In this document: piece after piece, positions 19,011 through 28,581 of the stretch
Numbering within the stretch: position 1 is the stretch's first letter
Layout of the letters: each line of letters begins with the position of its first letter
Assembly: GCF_020966775.1 (NCBI RefSeq)
Contig: NZ_JAJKFV010000001.1
Location: 62,001-126,000, forward strand
DNA from: Rhodopirellula halodulae
GTDB taxonomy: Bacteria > Planctomycetota > Planctomycetia > Pirellulales > Pirellulaceae
Direction: 5' to 3'
Length of the DNA: 64,000 bases
Notes under the pieces: model-generated
Told to the model about the DNA's origin: nothing
What the model saw: the letters and a program-made list of their open reading frames with translations, nothing else
Databases searched by the model: none
Position numbers and translations under genes: made by a program

Positions 19011-20020
19011 GGTTTGAATCCGGTCATCAAACCGAGGCCCATGCGACTGGCTGCGATGAAGGTGAACTGAATCGATTCCAAACCGGCTTCCTTCATGCGT
19101 TCTTCGGCGTCTTTCAATGGCGGGACCGCGCCGCCTTCTGTTTCGATTCCAATGCGAAGTGCTTCGATGGATTCCGCCAACGTGGGGCGATGGGGGCCTT
19201 CGAAAGAATCGATGACGATCACGCGACCACCGGATTTGGTGGCCGACACGGCCCGCTGCAACATCGTTTGGATTTGTTCTGGGGCGTAGCTATTCAGCCG
19301 CTGAGCCAACAACACATGGTCGAATTGTTTGTCCGGCAGTTCACGCGTCAGTGGGTCGCCTTCAATGGCTTCGAAGCGATTGCCCAATTCGATCGAGTTG
19401 GCTGTGGCCACTGCCGATTCGAGTGCACCCAAATGATCGATCAATGTGACGCTGAGTTGTGGATCGCGGTGAGCCATCGCACAGCTCCAGACCGCGGATC
19501 CGCATCCCAGATCCAGCATGGTTTGCGGTCCCGAGTCATTGGCGACGAGGACGGTGCCTTCGCCTTCCTCGCTCGGAGTCGGGCCGAAGTCCAAAATCTC
19601 AGCAGCTTGCATGGCGGCTGGAGTATGCACCCACTGCGTTGCTGCGATGGAATCAAAACGCGATTGTGGGACCGCAGTGTCGGCGCCCGTTTTTCGATCG
19701 TTCTTGAGCGCGGAAGCGGTGGTGTTCCATAACGCGTCGCCAAGGTCCGAGTCGTATTGGCAAAGCAAGCGAGCGACGGACGAGATCGCGAAATCGTCTT
19801 CGTACTTTTCGATGATTCCAACCGAAGTCAGCGGACGGAGCAGCAGGTTCAAGCGAGCTTCGGAAACGCCGGTTTTCTCCGACAACACCTCGATCGTTTT
19901 TTGTCCTTCGAGCAACGCATCGAACAGCCCGAGTTCTCGCCCGGCTCGCAGCACGTGCGAGGTCGCGTTGATGGTCATCAATTCCTGGTAGTGATCCAGC
20001 GTTCGGTCTTGGGCGGACAT
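19007..20020 (-). CDS. SAM-dependent O-methyltransferase (dimerisation wHTH plus methyltransferase domain)
   Basis: The 337-residue protein has an N-terminal winged-helix dimerisation domain (about residues 10-95, with LGLFDALLEGQKTIEVLSEKTG and LNLLLRPLTSVGIIE). A Rossmann methyltransferase domain follows, with motif I TMLDLGCGSAVWS and a later GGRVIVIDSF strand. This is the layout of the plant-type/antibiotic O-methyltransferase family (methyltransf_2). ATG 20020 was chosen because the longer frame to 20248 would add an unrelated Arg-rich leader and reach into the trpB end. Its stop overlaps the aminotransferase start. Substrate unknown. Confidence 0.85.
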   Translation of the reverse strand: MSAQDRTLDHYQELMTINATSHVLRAGRELGLFDALLEGQKTIEVLSEKTGVSEARLNLLLRPLTSVGIIEKYEDDFAISSVARLLCQYDSDLGDALWNTTASALKNDRKTGADTAVPQSRFDSIAATQWVHTPAAMQAAEILDFGPTPSEEGEGTVLVANDSGPQTMLDLGCGSAVWSCAMAHRDPQLSVTLIDHLGALESAVATANSIELGNRFEAIEGDPLTRELPDKQFDHVLLAQRLNSYAPEQIQTMLQRAVSATKSGGRVIVIDSFEGPHRPTLAESIEALRIGIETEGGAVPPLKDAEERMKEAGLESIQFTFIAASRMGLGLMTGFKP

Positions 20021-20093
20021 GCAATCAAATTCAAAGAGAGAGACATTGGGGCGGTGTGGTGCGAAGCCACGTTGCCTTCGGCGAGGAGAATTC

Positions 20094-20122
20094 CGCCTGT
20101 TCAACCAACGGATGAACAGGCG
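20094..20122. other. Perfect 10-bp inverted repeat between trpB and the methyltransferase gene
   Basis: CGCCTGTTCA (20094-20103) and TGAACAGGCG (20113-20122) form a perfect 10-bp stem with a 9-base loop. Neither strand has a T tract, so this is not a standard terminator. It sits in the 178-bp gap after trpB and could reduce read-through or stabilise the trpB mRNA 3' end. Confidence 0.5.
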
Positions 20123-20198
20123 TTGCCAAGAGGCTTGGAGTACGAAAGGCGATGGTGAGTCGATCAAACGCCGGAGAGTCCGCGCGTGTTGATCGGTG

Positions 20199-21422
20199 TC
20201 ACCATTCTTCGCCGCGTAGACGAGCGATTTCCATGGAGTCCTTGTCACCTCGACCGGACAAGCAAATCACCAAGTGTTCTTGGTCCGACATCTTGCCGGC
20301 CAATTCGATGGCTTTGGCGACGGCGTGTGACGTTTCCAAAGCGGCCAAGATGCCTTCGCTGGACGCCAGCTTTTCAAAAGCCTGCATCGCTTCGTCGTCA
20401 CGGCAGTCGATGTAGTCCACTCGTTTGGTGTCTTTCCAGTAACTGTGTTCTGGACCCACACCGGGATAGTCCAAACCAGCGCTCATCGAATGAACATCGC
20501 AGGTTTGTCCGTCGTCGTCCTGCATCACGTAGCTGTAACTTCCGTGCAAGACACCCGGGTGACCATACGAAAGCGGTGAGGCGTGATCGCCGGCAGTCGC
20601 CGATCGTCCGCCGGCTTCCACTCCGACCATCCGAACGCCTTCGTCTTCCACAAACGGATAGAACATTCCCGCCGCGTTGCTACCACCTCCGACGCAAGCG
20701 ACGACGCAATCAGGCAAACGCCCAAACGAGTCGCGACACTGTTCGCGGGTTTCGCGGCCGATCACCGATTGAAAATCCCGAACCATCATCGGGAACGGGT
20801 GGGGGCCAATCACGCTGCCGATGATGTAATGAGTGTCTTCCACCGAGGCCATCCAATCACGCATGGCTTCGTTGACGGCATCGCGGAGGGTGCGGGATCC
20901 CGACTCCACGGCTGAGATGTTTGCACCCAACAATTTCATGCTGAACACGTTAGGCTTTTGTCGACGAATGTCTTCAGCGCCCATGTAGACGGTGCAAGGC
21001 AGGCCAAAATGAGCACATGCCGTCGCGGTGGCCACACCGTGTTGTCCCGCACCGGTTTCCGCGATGACTCGCGTTTTTCCCATGCGAAGCGTCAGCAAGG
21101 CTTGGCCAATTGTATTGTTGATTTTGTGAGCGCCGGTGTGATTCAAATCCTCTCGCTTCAGCCAGATCTGAGCCCCCCCGACGGAGGCGGACAGTCGTTT
21201 GGCGTGATAGAGCGGACTGGGGCGACCGACAAACGTTTTCAGCAACCCATCCAATTCGCGTTGGAATTCCGGATCACGCTTGGCCTTTTCGTATTCTTCG
21301 GAAAGTTCGTCGAGCGCACGCGTGAGTGTTTCAGGAACAAATCGACCTCCGAAATCTCCGAAACGTCCTCGCGGATCGGGGACTTGGGCGGAGGCGGGTT
21401 GCTGCGACGGGGCGGTGCTCAT
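20199..21422 (-). CDS. trpB: Tryptophan synthase beta chain
   Basis: The 407-residue PLP enzyme condenses indole and serine to tryptophan in the cytoplasm. [15 protein letters not shown], the Schiff-base lysine Lys100 in GAHKINNT, the [11 protein letters not shown] loop and the phosphate-binding GGGSNA motif are all present. This is the ordinary TrpB1 type, which works with TrpA, but no trpA lies next to it. The N-terminal 15 residues are a low-complexity Ser/Ala/Gln/Pro extension. It diverges from the DUF429-like gene with starts 73 bp apart. The next gene on its own strand is 178 bp away, beyond an inverted repeat. Confidence 0.97.
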   Translation of the reverse strand: MSTAPSQQPASAQVPDPRGRFGDFGGRFVPETLTRALDELSEEYEKAKRDPEFQRELDGLLKTFVGRPSPLYHAKRLSASVGGAQIWLKREDLNHTGAHKINNTIGQALLTLRMGKTRVIAETGAGQHGVATATACAHFGLPCTVYMGAEDIRRQKPNVFSMKLLGANISAVESGSRTLRDAVNEAMRDWMASVEDTHYIIGSVIGPHPFPMMVRDFQSVIGRETREQCRDSFGRLPDCVVACVGGGSNAAGMFYPFVEDEGVRMVGVEAGGRSATAGDHASPLSYGHPGVLHGSYSYVMQDDDGQTCDVHSMSAGLDYPGVGPEHSYWKDTKRVDYIDCRDDEAMQAFEKLASSEGILAALETSHAVAKAIELAGKMSDQEHLVICLSGRGDKDSMEIARLRGEEW

Positions 21423-21483
21423 GAGGGGATTTCAGCGGGAATGACGAAATGGGGTCGAAAGCTTCCTTAACCGAATTGTCACT

Positions 21484-21487
21484 GGAG
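21484..21487 (+). promoter_or_regulatory. Shine-Dalgarno GGAG for a TTG start
   Basis: GGAG lies 8 bases before TTG 21496 and supports that codon as the start of the DUF429-like gene. The alternative GTG 21505 is spaced too far from it. Confidence 0.45.
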
Positions 21488-21495
21488 AACAAAAC

Positions 21496-22551
21496 TTGGT
21501 CAACGTGAAGCCGGACAACGAGAACGGGAATACGGAGTCATCTGCCGAGGAACGCTTGCGACCGCAGAGCGTGTTTGGCGTGGACTTCAGCGGCGCGGCT
21601 CAGTCCGGCAAGAATGCGTGGCTGGCCGAACTGGAGTTTTCCGACCGACCATCGCCCGCGAAACATGTTCCCGGGCAAGAGCCACTTCGTTGGGGGCGGA
21701 ACCAACCGCAGCAACTTCCGCCGCTGACGCTGGTGAACTTGCAGTCGCTCGGCACGCTGGCTGAATCAGACGAACGTGAGCAGGTTTGCGCTTGGCTTTC
21801 AGGTCGGATCGTGGAAAGCGAGAAAGCTCTGTGGGGAATGGATTTTCCGTTCGGTTTGCCCGTCGAGCTGGGACTCGGCAATTGGAGAGATCAACTTCGA
21901 CACGTGGCAGCTCACGAGGGCGACGCGAAATCTTATGGTCGGTCCTTGGTCGAATTGGCGGAGTCGCGATTGGCGGCGGGATCCAGCGGTACCGACGAAT
22001 CGATTGGAAAGGTGTCGCCAACCAAACACATCCGACGGCAAACCGACCGAGAAACCCAAACGCCGTTTGATTGCTATCACTACCGAATCATCTATCAAAC
22101 GTTTCATGGCATGCGTGACGTCTTGCAGCCCCTGGCGGCGAATCCGTCGACGGCAGTCATGCCGTTTCAATGTGCCAAAATGCGATTGGATACCAGACGA
22201 CCGCTGGGCGAGACGGCTTGGGCGGATGGGCCCATTAGCCGGGTGGTGGTGGAAGCGTGTCCGTCATCGACGTTGAAACGGATGGGGTGGCCACATCAGC
22301 AGTACAAGCAGCCCGATGCCAAGGAGGTGGACTCCGCGAGGCTGAAGAACCGCCAGAACATCCTGCTCGGGTTGAAAGAGTGGGTTCGGATCTCGCTGCA
22401 ACACCGCGCTGTCATGCTTCAAAATCCCGGCGGCGACGCTTTGGATGCGGTGCTCGCGGGGTTGGGGGCGTGGCTGGGATGGCAGCGAGCCGACCACAAA
22501 GCGATCTGCGGCCACAAACGATATCCCAGCGAGGGATTCGTTTACTGTTGA
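21496..22551 (+). CDS. DUF429-like protein (predicted RNase H-fold nuclease)
   Basis: The 351-residue protein opens with VFGVDFSGAAQSGK (about residues 27-40), the N-terminal Asp-strand of the RNase H-like fold seen in DUF429 proteins. ALWGMDFPFGLP (about 112-123) and GGDALDAVLAGLGAW (about 312-326) supply further conserved acidic positions, so a metal-dependent active site of two or three Asp residues is plausible. Function in the cell is unknown. The start is TTG 21496, supported by GGAG; GTG 21505 is the alternative. It is transcribed away from trpB, and flgK follows 95 bp later. Confidence 0.65.
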   Translation: MVNVKPDNENGNTESSAEERLRPQSVFGVDFSGAAQSGKNAWLAELEFSDRPSPAKHVPGQEPLRWGRNQPQQLPPLTLVNLQSLGTLAESDEREQVCAWLSGRIVESEKALWGMDFPFGLPVELGLGNWRDQLRHVAAHEGDAKSYGRSLVELAESRLAAGSSGTDESIGKVSPTKHIRRQTDRETQTPFDCYHYRIIYQTFHGMRDVLQPLAANPSTAVMPFQCAKMRLDTRRPLGETAWADGPISRVVVEACPSSTLKRMGWPHQQYKQPDAKEVDSARLKNRQNILLGLKEWVRISLQHRAVMLQNPGGDALDAVLAGLGAWLGWQRADHKAICGHKRYPSEGFVYC

Positions 22552-22646
22552 AGCGATTGCGTGAAGTTTAACGGCGGTGCCCGCCGATACTCCGAATAAG
22601 CGCCTGCGCGCACCTAGCTTCGGTTTCACCAATTCGCGAGACGATC

Positions 22647-24335
22647 ATGGGGCTGTTCGGCACCATCCAACAATCCAAAGGGGCATTGGACGTCGCCCAA
22701 ATCGGTTTGCAGGTGGTTGGCAACAACATCGCCAACGCCAATACCGATGGCTACATCCGCCAACGATTGGAACAGACTCCCGCGGTGGCTTACCGACGCG
22801 GCAGTTTGATCCAAGGCCACGGTGTTCGCGCGACCGGCGTGAAACAGGTCATCGATCAGCAGTTGGCCGAGCGGATGTTCAATGCGAAAACCGGTGCGGC
22901 CGGTGCCGATGCGCTCAGCGAAGCCTACACGCAATTGGAAACGTTGATTTCGGATTTGGATGGCGGTGGTTTGAACGAACAGTTCAGCTTGTTCAACAAC
23001 GCCCTGCACGATTTGTCGACTCAACCGAACGATTCCGCGACGCGCGAATTTGTGATCATTCAGGGCCAAGCCCTGGCCAATCACATGCAGCAGATTCGAA
23101 CGCGTGCCGGGCAGATGCAAGACAACTGGAACGCCGAGATGGATGACGCGGCGACCCAGATCAACCGACTGACGGAACGCATCGCTCAGTTGAACGTGGA
23201 AATCGCGACCATCGAAGGTGGCGGAACACTCGGAAGCGATGCCACCGGATTGCGAGACCAACGCTACCGTGACTTGGAAGAGCTAGCCAGCTACGTCGAT
23301 ATCAATTTCCAAGAGCAAGCGTCCGGCAACGTCAGCGTGTTTGTGGGCGGTGACTACTTGGTCGCAGATGGAAACCGACGCGAGGTCTACGCTGCGTTCG
23401 ATGAAGACGCCGGCGGTCTGGAAGTGCGGATTCTGGAAACCGATGCACCGCTTCAGGTATCAGGTGGATCGCTCGGCGCCGCGATCGAAGCTCGCAACGG
23501 CATCTTTGGCGAGTACGTCAAAGACCTGGATCAGATGGCTTCCTCGTTGATTGAAGGTGTCAACCGAGTTCATTCGCAGGGACAGGGACGCACCGGTTTC
23601 TCGTCCGTCGTGTCCAGCAATCCCAGTGAAGCCGGTGTGCCTCTCGGCGATGCTGGGTTGCCCTTCGAACCCAACAATGGCAGCTTCGATTTCAACATTG
23701 TTGATGCGGACGGTGAGCTGATCAGCACGACCCGAATCGATGTCGGCAACCTGGGCACTGTGAACGATTCAACGATCTCATCCATCGTCGCGGACATCAA
23801 CGCGGTCGATGGTGTGACGGCCTCGATTTCCGGTGACGGACGCATCCGAATCGATAGCGATTCACCAACCGCGAATTTTACCTTTGGTGAAGACACCAGC
23901 GGCTTCTTGGCAGCCGTCGGGTTGAACACGTTCTTCACCGGATCGTCCGCGGTCGATATCGAAGTCAATCCTGTGGTGCGAGAGAACATCGACTTGTTGG
24001 CAATTTCCAGCGGCGGAATCAACCAAGACACCAACACGCTTTACGAGATGTTGGATCTCGTCGACAAACCGTTGGAGTCGCTGGACAATCGGTCGATCCG
24101 TGGGCTACATGAGCAAACCCTGGCGGCGCTGGGACGTGAAATCAGCGTTCAAAAAAGTGCGACCGAAGGGCTGAATGATTTGTACGCCTCGCTGCAGAGT
24201 CAGCACCTCGCAATCACCGGGGTCAACATCGACGAAGAGTCGATTAAGATGATCTCGTACCAACGCGCGTTCCAAGCTTCCTCGCGTGTGATTTCGACCG
24301 CAGCGGAAATGCTGGACATCCTGTTGGCAATCTAA
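22647..24335 (+). CDS. flgK: Flagellar hook-associated protein 1
   Basis: The 562-residue protein joins the flagellar hook to the filament. The N-terminal rod-protein signature IGLQVVGNNIANANTDGYIRQ (from about residue 20) and the C-terminal NLLASLQSQHLAITGVNIDEE-type segment ending SYQRAFQASSRVISTAAEMLD mark it as FlgK. The two ends form the coiled coil of the D0 domain. The middle holds the variable D2/D3 domains. No other flagellar gene lies in the window, so flgK is separated from the main flagellar cluster. The downstream prenyltransferase-like gene starts 2 bases after the stop. Confidence 0.94.
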   Translation: MGLFGTIQQSKGALDVAQIGLQVVGNNIANANTDGYIRQRLEQTPAVAYRRGSLIQGHGVRATGVKQVIDQQLAERMFNAKTGAAGADALSEAYTQLETLISDLDGGGLNEQFSLFNNALHDLSTQPNDSATREFVIIQGQALANHMQQIRTRAGQMQDNWNAEMDDAATQINRLTERIAQLNVEIATIEGGGTLGSDATGLRDQRYRDLEELASYVDINFQEQASGNVSVFVGGDYLVADGNRREVYAAFDEDAGGLEVRILETDAPLQVSGGSLGAAIEARNGIFGEYVKDLDQMASSLIEGVNRVHSQGQGRTGFSSVVSSNPSEAGVPLGDAGLPFEPNNGSFDFNIVDADGELISTTRIDVGNLGTVNDSTISSIVADINAVDGVTASISGDGRIRIDSDSPTANFTFGEDTSGFLAAVGLNTFFTGSSAVDIEVNPVVRENIDLLAISSGGINQDTNTLYEMLDLVDKPLESLDNRSIRGLHEQTLAALGREISVQKSATEGLNDLYASLQSQHLAITGVNIDEESIKMISYQRAFQASSRVISTAAEMLDILLAI

Positions 24336-24337
24336 AT

Positions 24338-25267
24338 TTGAGTGGCTACCTACAAGAACTGACGCTGCGATTGGCTGTCGGTGCCAGTCGTCTGGACGCC
24401 GATTTTCGAAATCGCCATGCAGCTTGGTTGAAGCGGTGCCAACAAGACGACGGCGGATTCGCCGGTCGCGAAGGCGAAAGCGATCCGTACTACACGTCGT
24501 TCGCGTTGCGAGCTTTGTGGGTGCTGGGGGAACTCGATTCGGAAATCGCGGAACCGGCCGGCGTGTTCCTGCGACGAAGGATGCGGCAACGCGATTCGAT
24601 CGTGGATTTGATGTCGTTGATCTTTGCCGCGGCGATCTTGGAGATGGCTGCGGGAGTCGTGGTGATCTCGGATGAAGACGACCAGTGGCGGGCCAACGTG
24701 GCGGAGTTGCTCGGAACACTTCGGACCGCGGATGGTGGTTTCGCGAAAACGCCCGAAGGCCGCGCGGGCAGCACCTACCAAACGTTTCTGTCAACACTGT
24801 GCTACGAGCTGATGGAGACACCGGTCCCGCGGGAAGACGACGTCTTGCGATTTATCAGCGGCCAGCAGCAATCCGATGGTGGCTATCGAGAAATTCGCGT
24901 CGCCAAGCGAGCGGGCGTGAACCCGACGGCTGCGGCGATTGGAACGTTGAAAACACTGGGGAAGCTGGATCCCGCGAAGGAAGCCGACACCATTGAGTTC
25001 CTGCTCGAGATGCAGGGCGAAGAAGGAGGCTTGGCCGCCAACACCCGTATCCCCTTTGCGGACTTGCTGAGTTCTTGCACCGGTCTGATCACCTTGGTCG
25101 ATCTCGGCGCGGGAAAGCGAGTGAACGCCGGACGGTTGCAAGCTTACGCTGAATCAATGCAACGCGAAGGCGGCTTCGTCGGGTTTGCCTTGGACCAAAC
25201 CCCCGATGTCGAATACACCTTCTACGGCATCGCAACCATGTCCTTGTTGCAGACGTTGGATTTGTGA
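24338..25267 (+). CDS. Prenyltransferase beta-subunit-like alpha/alpha-barrel repeat protein
   Basis: The 309-residue protein contains at least five repeats of the prenyltransferase/squalene-oxidase type, each with a QxxDGGF or equivalent turn: QQDDGGFAG, RTADGGFAK, QQSDGGYRE, QGEEGGLAA and REGGFVGF. Together these form an alpha/alpha toroid like the beta subunit of protein geranylgeranyl- and farnesyltransferases. SDPYYTSFALRAL, AGSTYQTFLSTLCY and DVEYTFYGIATM follow the paired helix pattern, with Asp, Cys and Tyr at positions used for zinc in the true enzymes. Whether it is catalytic is not clear from sequence. It starts at TTG 24338, two bases after flgK, so the pair is probably translationally coupled. 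Confidence 0.75.
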   Translation: MSGYLQELTLRLAVGASRLDADFRNRHAAWLKRCQQDDGGFAGREGESDPYYTSFALRALWVLGELDSEIAEPAGVFLRRRMRQRDSIVDLMSLIFAAAILEMAAGVVVISDEDDQWRANVAELLGTLRTADGGFAKTPEGRAGSTYQTFLSTLCYELMETPVPREDDVLRFISGQQQSDGGYREIRVAKRAGVNPTAAAIGTLKTLGKLDPAKEADTIEFLLEMQGEEGGLAANTRIPFADLLSSCTGLITLVDLGAGKRVNAGRLQAYAESMQREGGFVGFALDQTPDVEYTFYGIATMSLLQTLDL

Positions 25268-25558
25268 AGAAGCACTCGGTCCGCGTTGTGGTCACGTGTT
25301 CGGTACCTGCAAACGGCCGTGACTGGGGCCGAACGGAGCATATGGAGATGGGGATGCTCAAGTCTCGCCGGGACTAAAGCTTCTATCCGACACAATTCGA
25401 TTTGCATCGTTTCATTCGACGAACTTGACGCGAATCCACAGGCTTGGTCGTCAAAGACGTCTCATAATCGTCTGACTGATCAACGAGCCTTCGAGGCGGA
25501 ATCGCTCGTTCGATCACCGACGAAACCGATTCTTCTATGCCCCTAGAAAAGTTGAAAG

Positions 25559-26668
25559 ATGACCGCCTCGGAATCTGCCGCCTCGGTGTTGTGTCCCGCG
25601 AGAGAGAAGACTTTGTTGACGAACGTTGCCGACGATTCTCAATCCAACAGCAACGAAAAATTGACGACATTGATTCAAGACCTCGCCCGTGCCGTTGGAG
25701 TTGCGATCGATGAAATTGACACGATCAATGCTCGTACAAAGTTGCTGTCGCTGAACGCCCGAATTGAAGCGTCACGCGCCGGGGCACACGGCGATGCGTT
25801 TGGCGTTGTTGCGCAGGAAATCCAAACACTGTCTCAAAAAACCGGAGCAGTGGCGGAGGAAATGGCCAGCATCACCAAGTCGCGAGTTGATCAGTTGATG
25901 CAGATCATTCAAACCAGCATTCGCGGCGTGCGTCTCTCTGATCTGGCTTTGACATGCGTCGACCTTATCGACCGCAACTTGTACGAGCGGACCTGCGATG
26001 TGCGTTGGTGGGCAACCGACAATAGCGTGGTTGATGCATTGTCTGAACCAAACAAGGAGAGCCTCGACTACGCCTCGCAACGGCTCGGCGTCATCTTGGA
26101 TGCGTACACGGTCTACTACGATCTTGTGATCTGCAATCGTGAAGGAGTGGTCGTTTCCAATGGACGAAAAAAACAGTTCGATTCAATTGGCTGCAACGTT
26201 TCGAAGTCGGATTGGTTTTCGCAAGCGATCGGCCATTCCACCGGAAACGAATTCGGCTTTGAATCAGCGCATGCATCCAAGTTGGCGGCTCAGCAGCAAT
26301 CATTGGTCTATTCCTGTTCGGTAAGAGAGCAGGGAGTTGCAACGAAGCCGACAGTGGGAGTGCTCGGTGCGGTGTTCAATTGGGATGGTCTGGCGAAGCC
26401 AGTGCTCGATGATTTGCCGATCGCCGACAATGAGCAAAGCAAGACGCTCGCGTACATCCTCGATACGGAAGGCAATGTTCTGGCGTCCCGATCCGGCATG
26501 GAACCGTTGTCAGGAGCACTGCCCCGCTGGGAAACCATCCGATCCGGGAGCAAAGGGTTCTTCATCGATCAGCATCGCGGGAGAAACTACTGCATCGGAT
26601 ACGCACGGGCACCTGGTTTCGAAACCTATTCAACCGACTGGATCGCAGTTGTCATGCAAGAAATGTGA
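25559..26668 (+). CDS. Soluble chemoreceptor-like protein: N-terminal MCP signalling tip, C-terminal Cache-like sensor
   Basis: The 369-residue protein has its domains in the reverse of the usual order. Residues about 45-100 carry the methyl-accepting chemotaxis protein signalling hairpin, including TKLLSLNARIEASRAGAHGD and FGVVAQEIQTLSQKTGAVAEE. Residues about 130-369 look like a double-Cache/PDC sensor, with a first lobe around YYDLVICNREGVVVSNGR and SKSDWFSQAI and a second around LAYILDTEGNVLASRS. No membrane segment or signal peptide is visible, so it should be cytoplasmic. The coiled coil is much shorter than in standard receptors. It could bind CheA/CheW and report an internal ligand (inference). 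Confidence 0.75.
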   Translation: MTASESAASVLCPAREKTLLTNVADDSQSNSNEKLTTLIQDLARAVGVAIDEIDTINARTKLLSLNARIEASRAGAHGDAFGVVAQEIQTLSQKTGAVAEEMASITKSRVDQLMQIIQTSIRGVRLSDLALTCVDLIDRNLYERTCDVRWWATDNSVVDALSEPNKESLDYASQRLGVILDAYTVYYDLVICNREGVVVSNGRKKQFDSIGCNVSKSDWFSQAIGHSTGNEFGFESAHASKLAAQQQSLVYSCSVREQGVATKPTVGVLGAVFNWDGLAKPVLDDLPIADNEQSKTLAYILDTEGNVLASRSGMEPLSGALPRWETIRSGSKGFFIDQHRGRNYCIGYARAPGFETYSTDWIAVVMQEM

Positions 26669-26707
26669 TCCGCTTTCATCGAAGTAGCGGTGCATGCTGA
26701 CAAATAA

Positions 26708-26746
26708 AAAACGCCTTGCTCGTGAGCGTCACGCGCAAGGCGTTTT
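26708..26746 (-). terminator. Intrinsic terminator after tsf
   Basis: A perfect 12-bp stem pairs AAAACGCCTTGC (26708-26719) with GCAAGGCGTTTT (26735-26746). Read on the minus strand it runs into a T-rich tail at 26712-26701, fitting the end of the rpsB-tsf transcript. The plus strand also ends in four T, so it may act for both directions. Confidence 0.85.
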
Positions 26747-26770
26747 GAAAATTCGATTGATCTGGAAGGA

Positions 26771-27751
26771 TCAGTTGACGGCGACGCGTTTGAAGGCGAC
26801 CACTTCTGCTTCGGGGTGGAATTCTTTGATCGCGGCTTCCACGGTCTTGCTGTCGTCCAAAGCGTAGAACTGGCTCAATAAGCAACGCTCTTGATCGAGC
26901 AGGGTGTTGTCAGCGATGAAACGCTCGAGCTTCCCAGGAAGGATCTTGTCCCAGATCTTTTCAGGTTTGCCTTCGGCCTTCAGTTCTTCTTTGATGGCGT
27001 CTTCGGTTGCAGCCAAGACTTCTGGCGTCAGTTGGCGACGGCTCGCGTACTGAGGCACGTTCTTCATCGGCTTGCCGAGGTTTTCCTTTTCGTTCAGATC
27101 GTTTTCAGCTTTGATCTGAGCTTGCAGGGCTTCGGTCTCTTTCTGCACGAAGTCTTCGTCGAATTCGCTTGGATCAAGAATCTGTGGTTTCATGGCGGCG
27201 ATGTGCATCGAGACGCCACGGAAGAATTGATCCGAGCCGTCTTTGCCACCGTCTTTGTACGAAACCAACACGCCGATCTTGGCACCGGCGTGGATGTACG
27301 ACGCCAAGTTTTCGCCTTCGACCACTTCCAGGCTGGAAACTTCGATCTTCTCACCGACCTTGCCGGTTTCGTCGACCAAGCGTTCCTTGACCGGACGGCC
27401 TTCGATTTCCAGAGCGTTGACTTCGTCAATCGTGCTGCAGTTGTTCTCGAACGCCAGCTTGGCGATGGTGTTCGCCAAGTCGATGAAGTCTTGGTTCTTG
27501 GCCACGAAGTCAGTTTCGCAGCTCAGTCCCAACAACAAGCCTTTGTTGCCTTCGACCAACGAAACCACGACACCTTCGGATGCCTCGCGATCCGCACGTT
27601 TGGCGGCGACCTTTTGGCCCTTTTTGCGGAGGTAATCCAAAGCGCCTTCCAAGTCGCCACCGGATTCTTCCAGGGCTTTCTTGCAGTCCATCATGCCGGC
27701 GCCGGTGGACTTACGAAGTTCGCTCACCGCTTTCGCGGAAATCGTCGTCAT
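26771..27751 (-). CDS. tsf: Elongation factor Ts
   Basis: The 326-residue protein recharges EF-Tu with GTP during translation. The N-terminal UBA-like domain (VSELRKSTGAGMMDCKKALEE, about residues 9-29) and the signature CETDFVAKN (about 79-87) are clear, followed by the core dimerisation domains. It is somewhat longer than the bacterial norm of about 285. The gene lies 53 bp after rpsB, the standard operon order, and ends at an intrinsic terminator. Confidence 0.98.
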   Translation of the reverse strand: MTTISAKAVSELRKSTGAGMMDCKKALEESGGDLEGALDYLRKKGQKVAAKRADREASEGVVVSLVEGNKGLLLGLSCETDFVAKNQDFIDLANTIAKLAFENNCSTIDEVNALEIEGRPVKERLVDETGKVGEKIEVSSLEVVEGENLASYIHAGAKIGVLVSYKDGGKDGSDQFFRGVSMHIAAMKPQILDPSEFDEDFVQKETEALQAQIKAENDLNEKENLGKPMKNVPQYASRRQLTPEVLAATEDAIKEELKAEGKPEKIWDKILPGKLERFIADNTLLDQERCLLSQFYALDDSKTVEAAIKEFHPEAEVVAFKRVAVN

Positions 27752-27804
27752 TGTTCTGTTTCCTAATCGTTGATTGATTGAATCAGTGAATGTGGGGAGC
27801 TGGA

Positions 27805-28581
27805 TCAGCCTTCGCTGGGTGCGGCGGCGGCTTCTTCAGCGGGTTGCTCAGCCGGTGCTGCGGGAGCAGCTTCCGCGGCGGGGGCCGCTTCGGTTTGGGC
27901 TTGGCCCTTGCCGGCGATCACGGCGTCCGCCAGTTCACGCATGATCATTTCGACACTGCGGATCCCGTCGTCGTTACCTGGGATCGGCAAGTCAATCTGG
28001 GTTGGGTCGCTATCGGTATCGATCAACGCAACGGTCGTGATGCCCAAGCGTTTGGCTTCGCGAACCGCGTTGCGTTCTTTGCCGGGGTCGACAATGAACA
28101 TGACCTCAGGAAGGCGGTTCATGGTTCGCAGACCGTTCAGGTTGCGATACATCTTGCGGTACTCGCGGTTCAGCGACGACTGCATTTTCTTGCTGTAGTC
28201 GTTGATGCCTTCGCCCGAACGCAGTTCTTCCAGCTCTTCCAAACGGCCCAGTCGGCTGCGAATGGTGCGGAAGTTGGTCAGCGTTCCACCGAGCCAACGC
28301 TCGCTGACGAATGGCATGCCGCAGCGAAGCGATTGTTGTTCGACGGCTTCGCCCGCTTGACGCTTGGTACCCACGAAGAGAATCAGGCTACCGCCAGCGG
28401 CAACTTGCGAGAGGTACTTCTTGGCACGCAACAGGCCACGAAGGGTTTCGCGAATGTCGAGGATGTGGATTTGGTTTTTCTTGCCGAAGATGTAGGGAGC
28501 CATCTTCGGGTTCCAGAGACTGGTGCGGTGTCCGAAGTGAACACCCGCTTCAATCATCTCTTTGACAATTTCATTCGCCAT
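27805..28581 (-). CDS. rpsB: 30S ribosomal protein S2
   Basis: The 258-residue protein starts at ATG 28581 with the S2 signature [25 protein letters not shown]; the frame extends further upstream but without homology. The central [10 protein letters not shown] and [19 protein letters not shown] motifs are normal. The last 30 residues are an Ala/Pro/Glu-rich extension, probably disordered. rpsB leads the rpsB-tsf operon. A small stem-loop (TGCTGC with GCAGCA, 28590-28609) lies just before the start in the mRNA and may belong to an S2 leader, although this is weak. Confidence 0.97.
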   Translation of the reverse strand: MANEIVKEMIEAGVHFGHRTSLWNPKMAPYIFGKKNQIHILDIRETLRGLLRAKKYLSQVAAGGSLILFVGTKRQAGEAVEQQSLRCGMPFVSERWLGGTLTNFRTIRSRLGRLEELEELRSGEGINDYSKKMQSSLNREYRKMYRNLNGLRTMNRLPEVMFIVDPGKERNAVREAKRLGITTVALIDTDSDPTQIDLPIPGNDDGIRSVEMIMRELADAVIAGKGQAQTEAAPAAEAAPAAPAEQPAEEAAAAPSEG

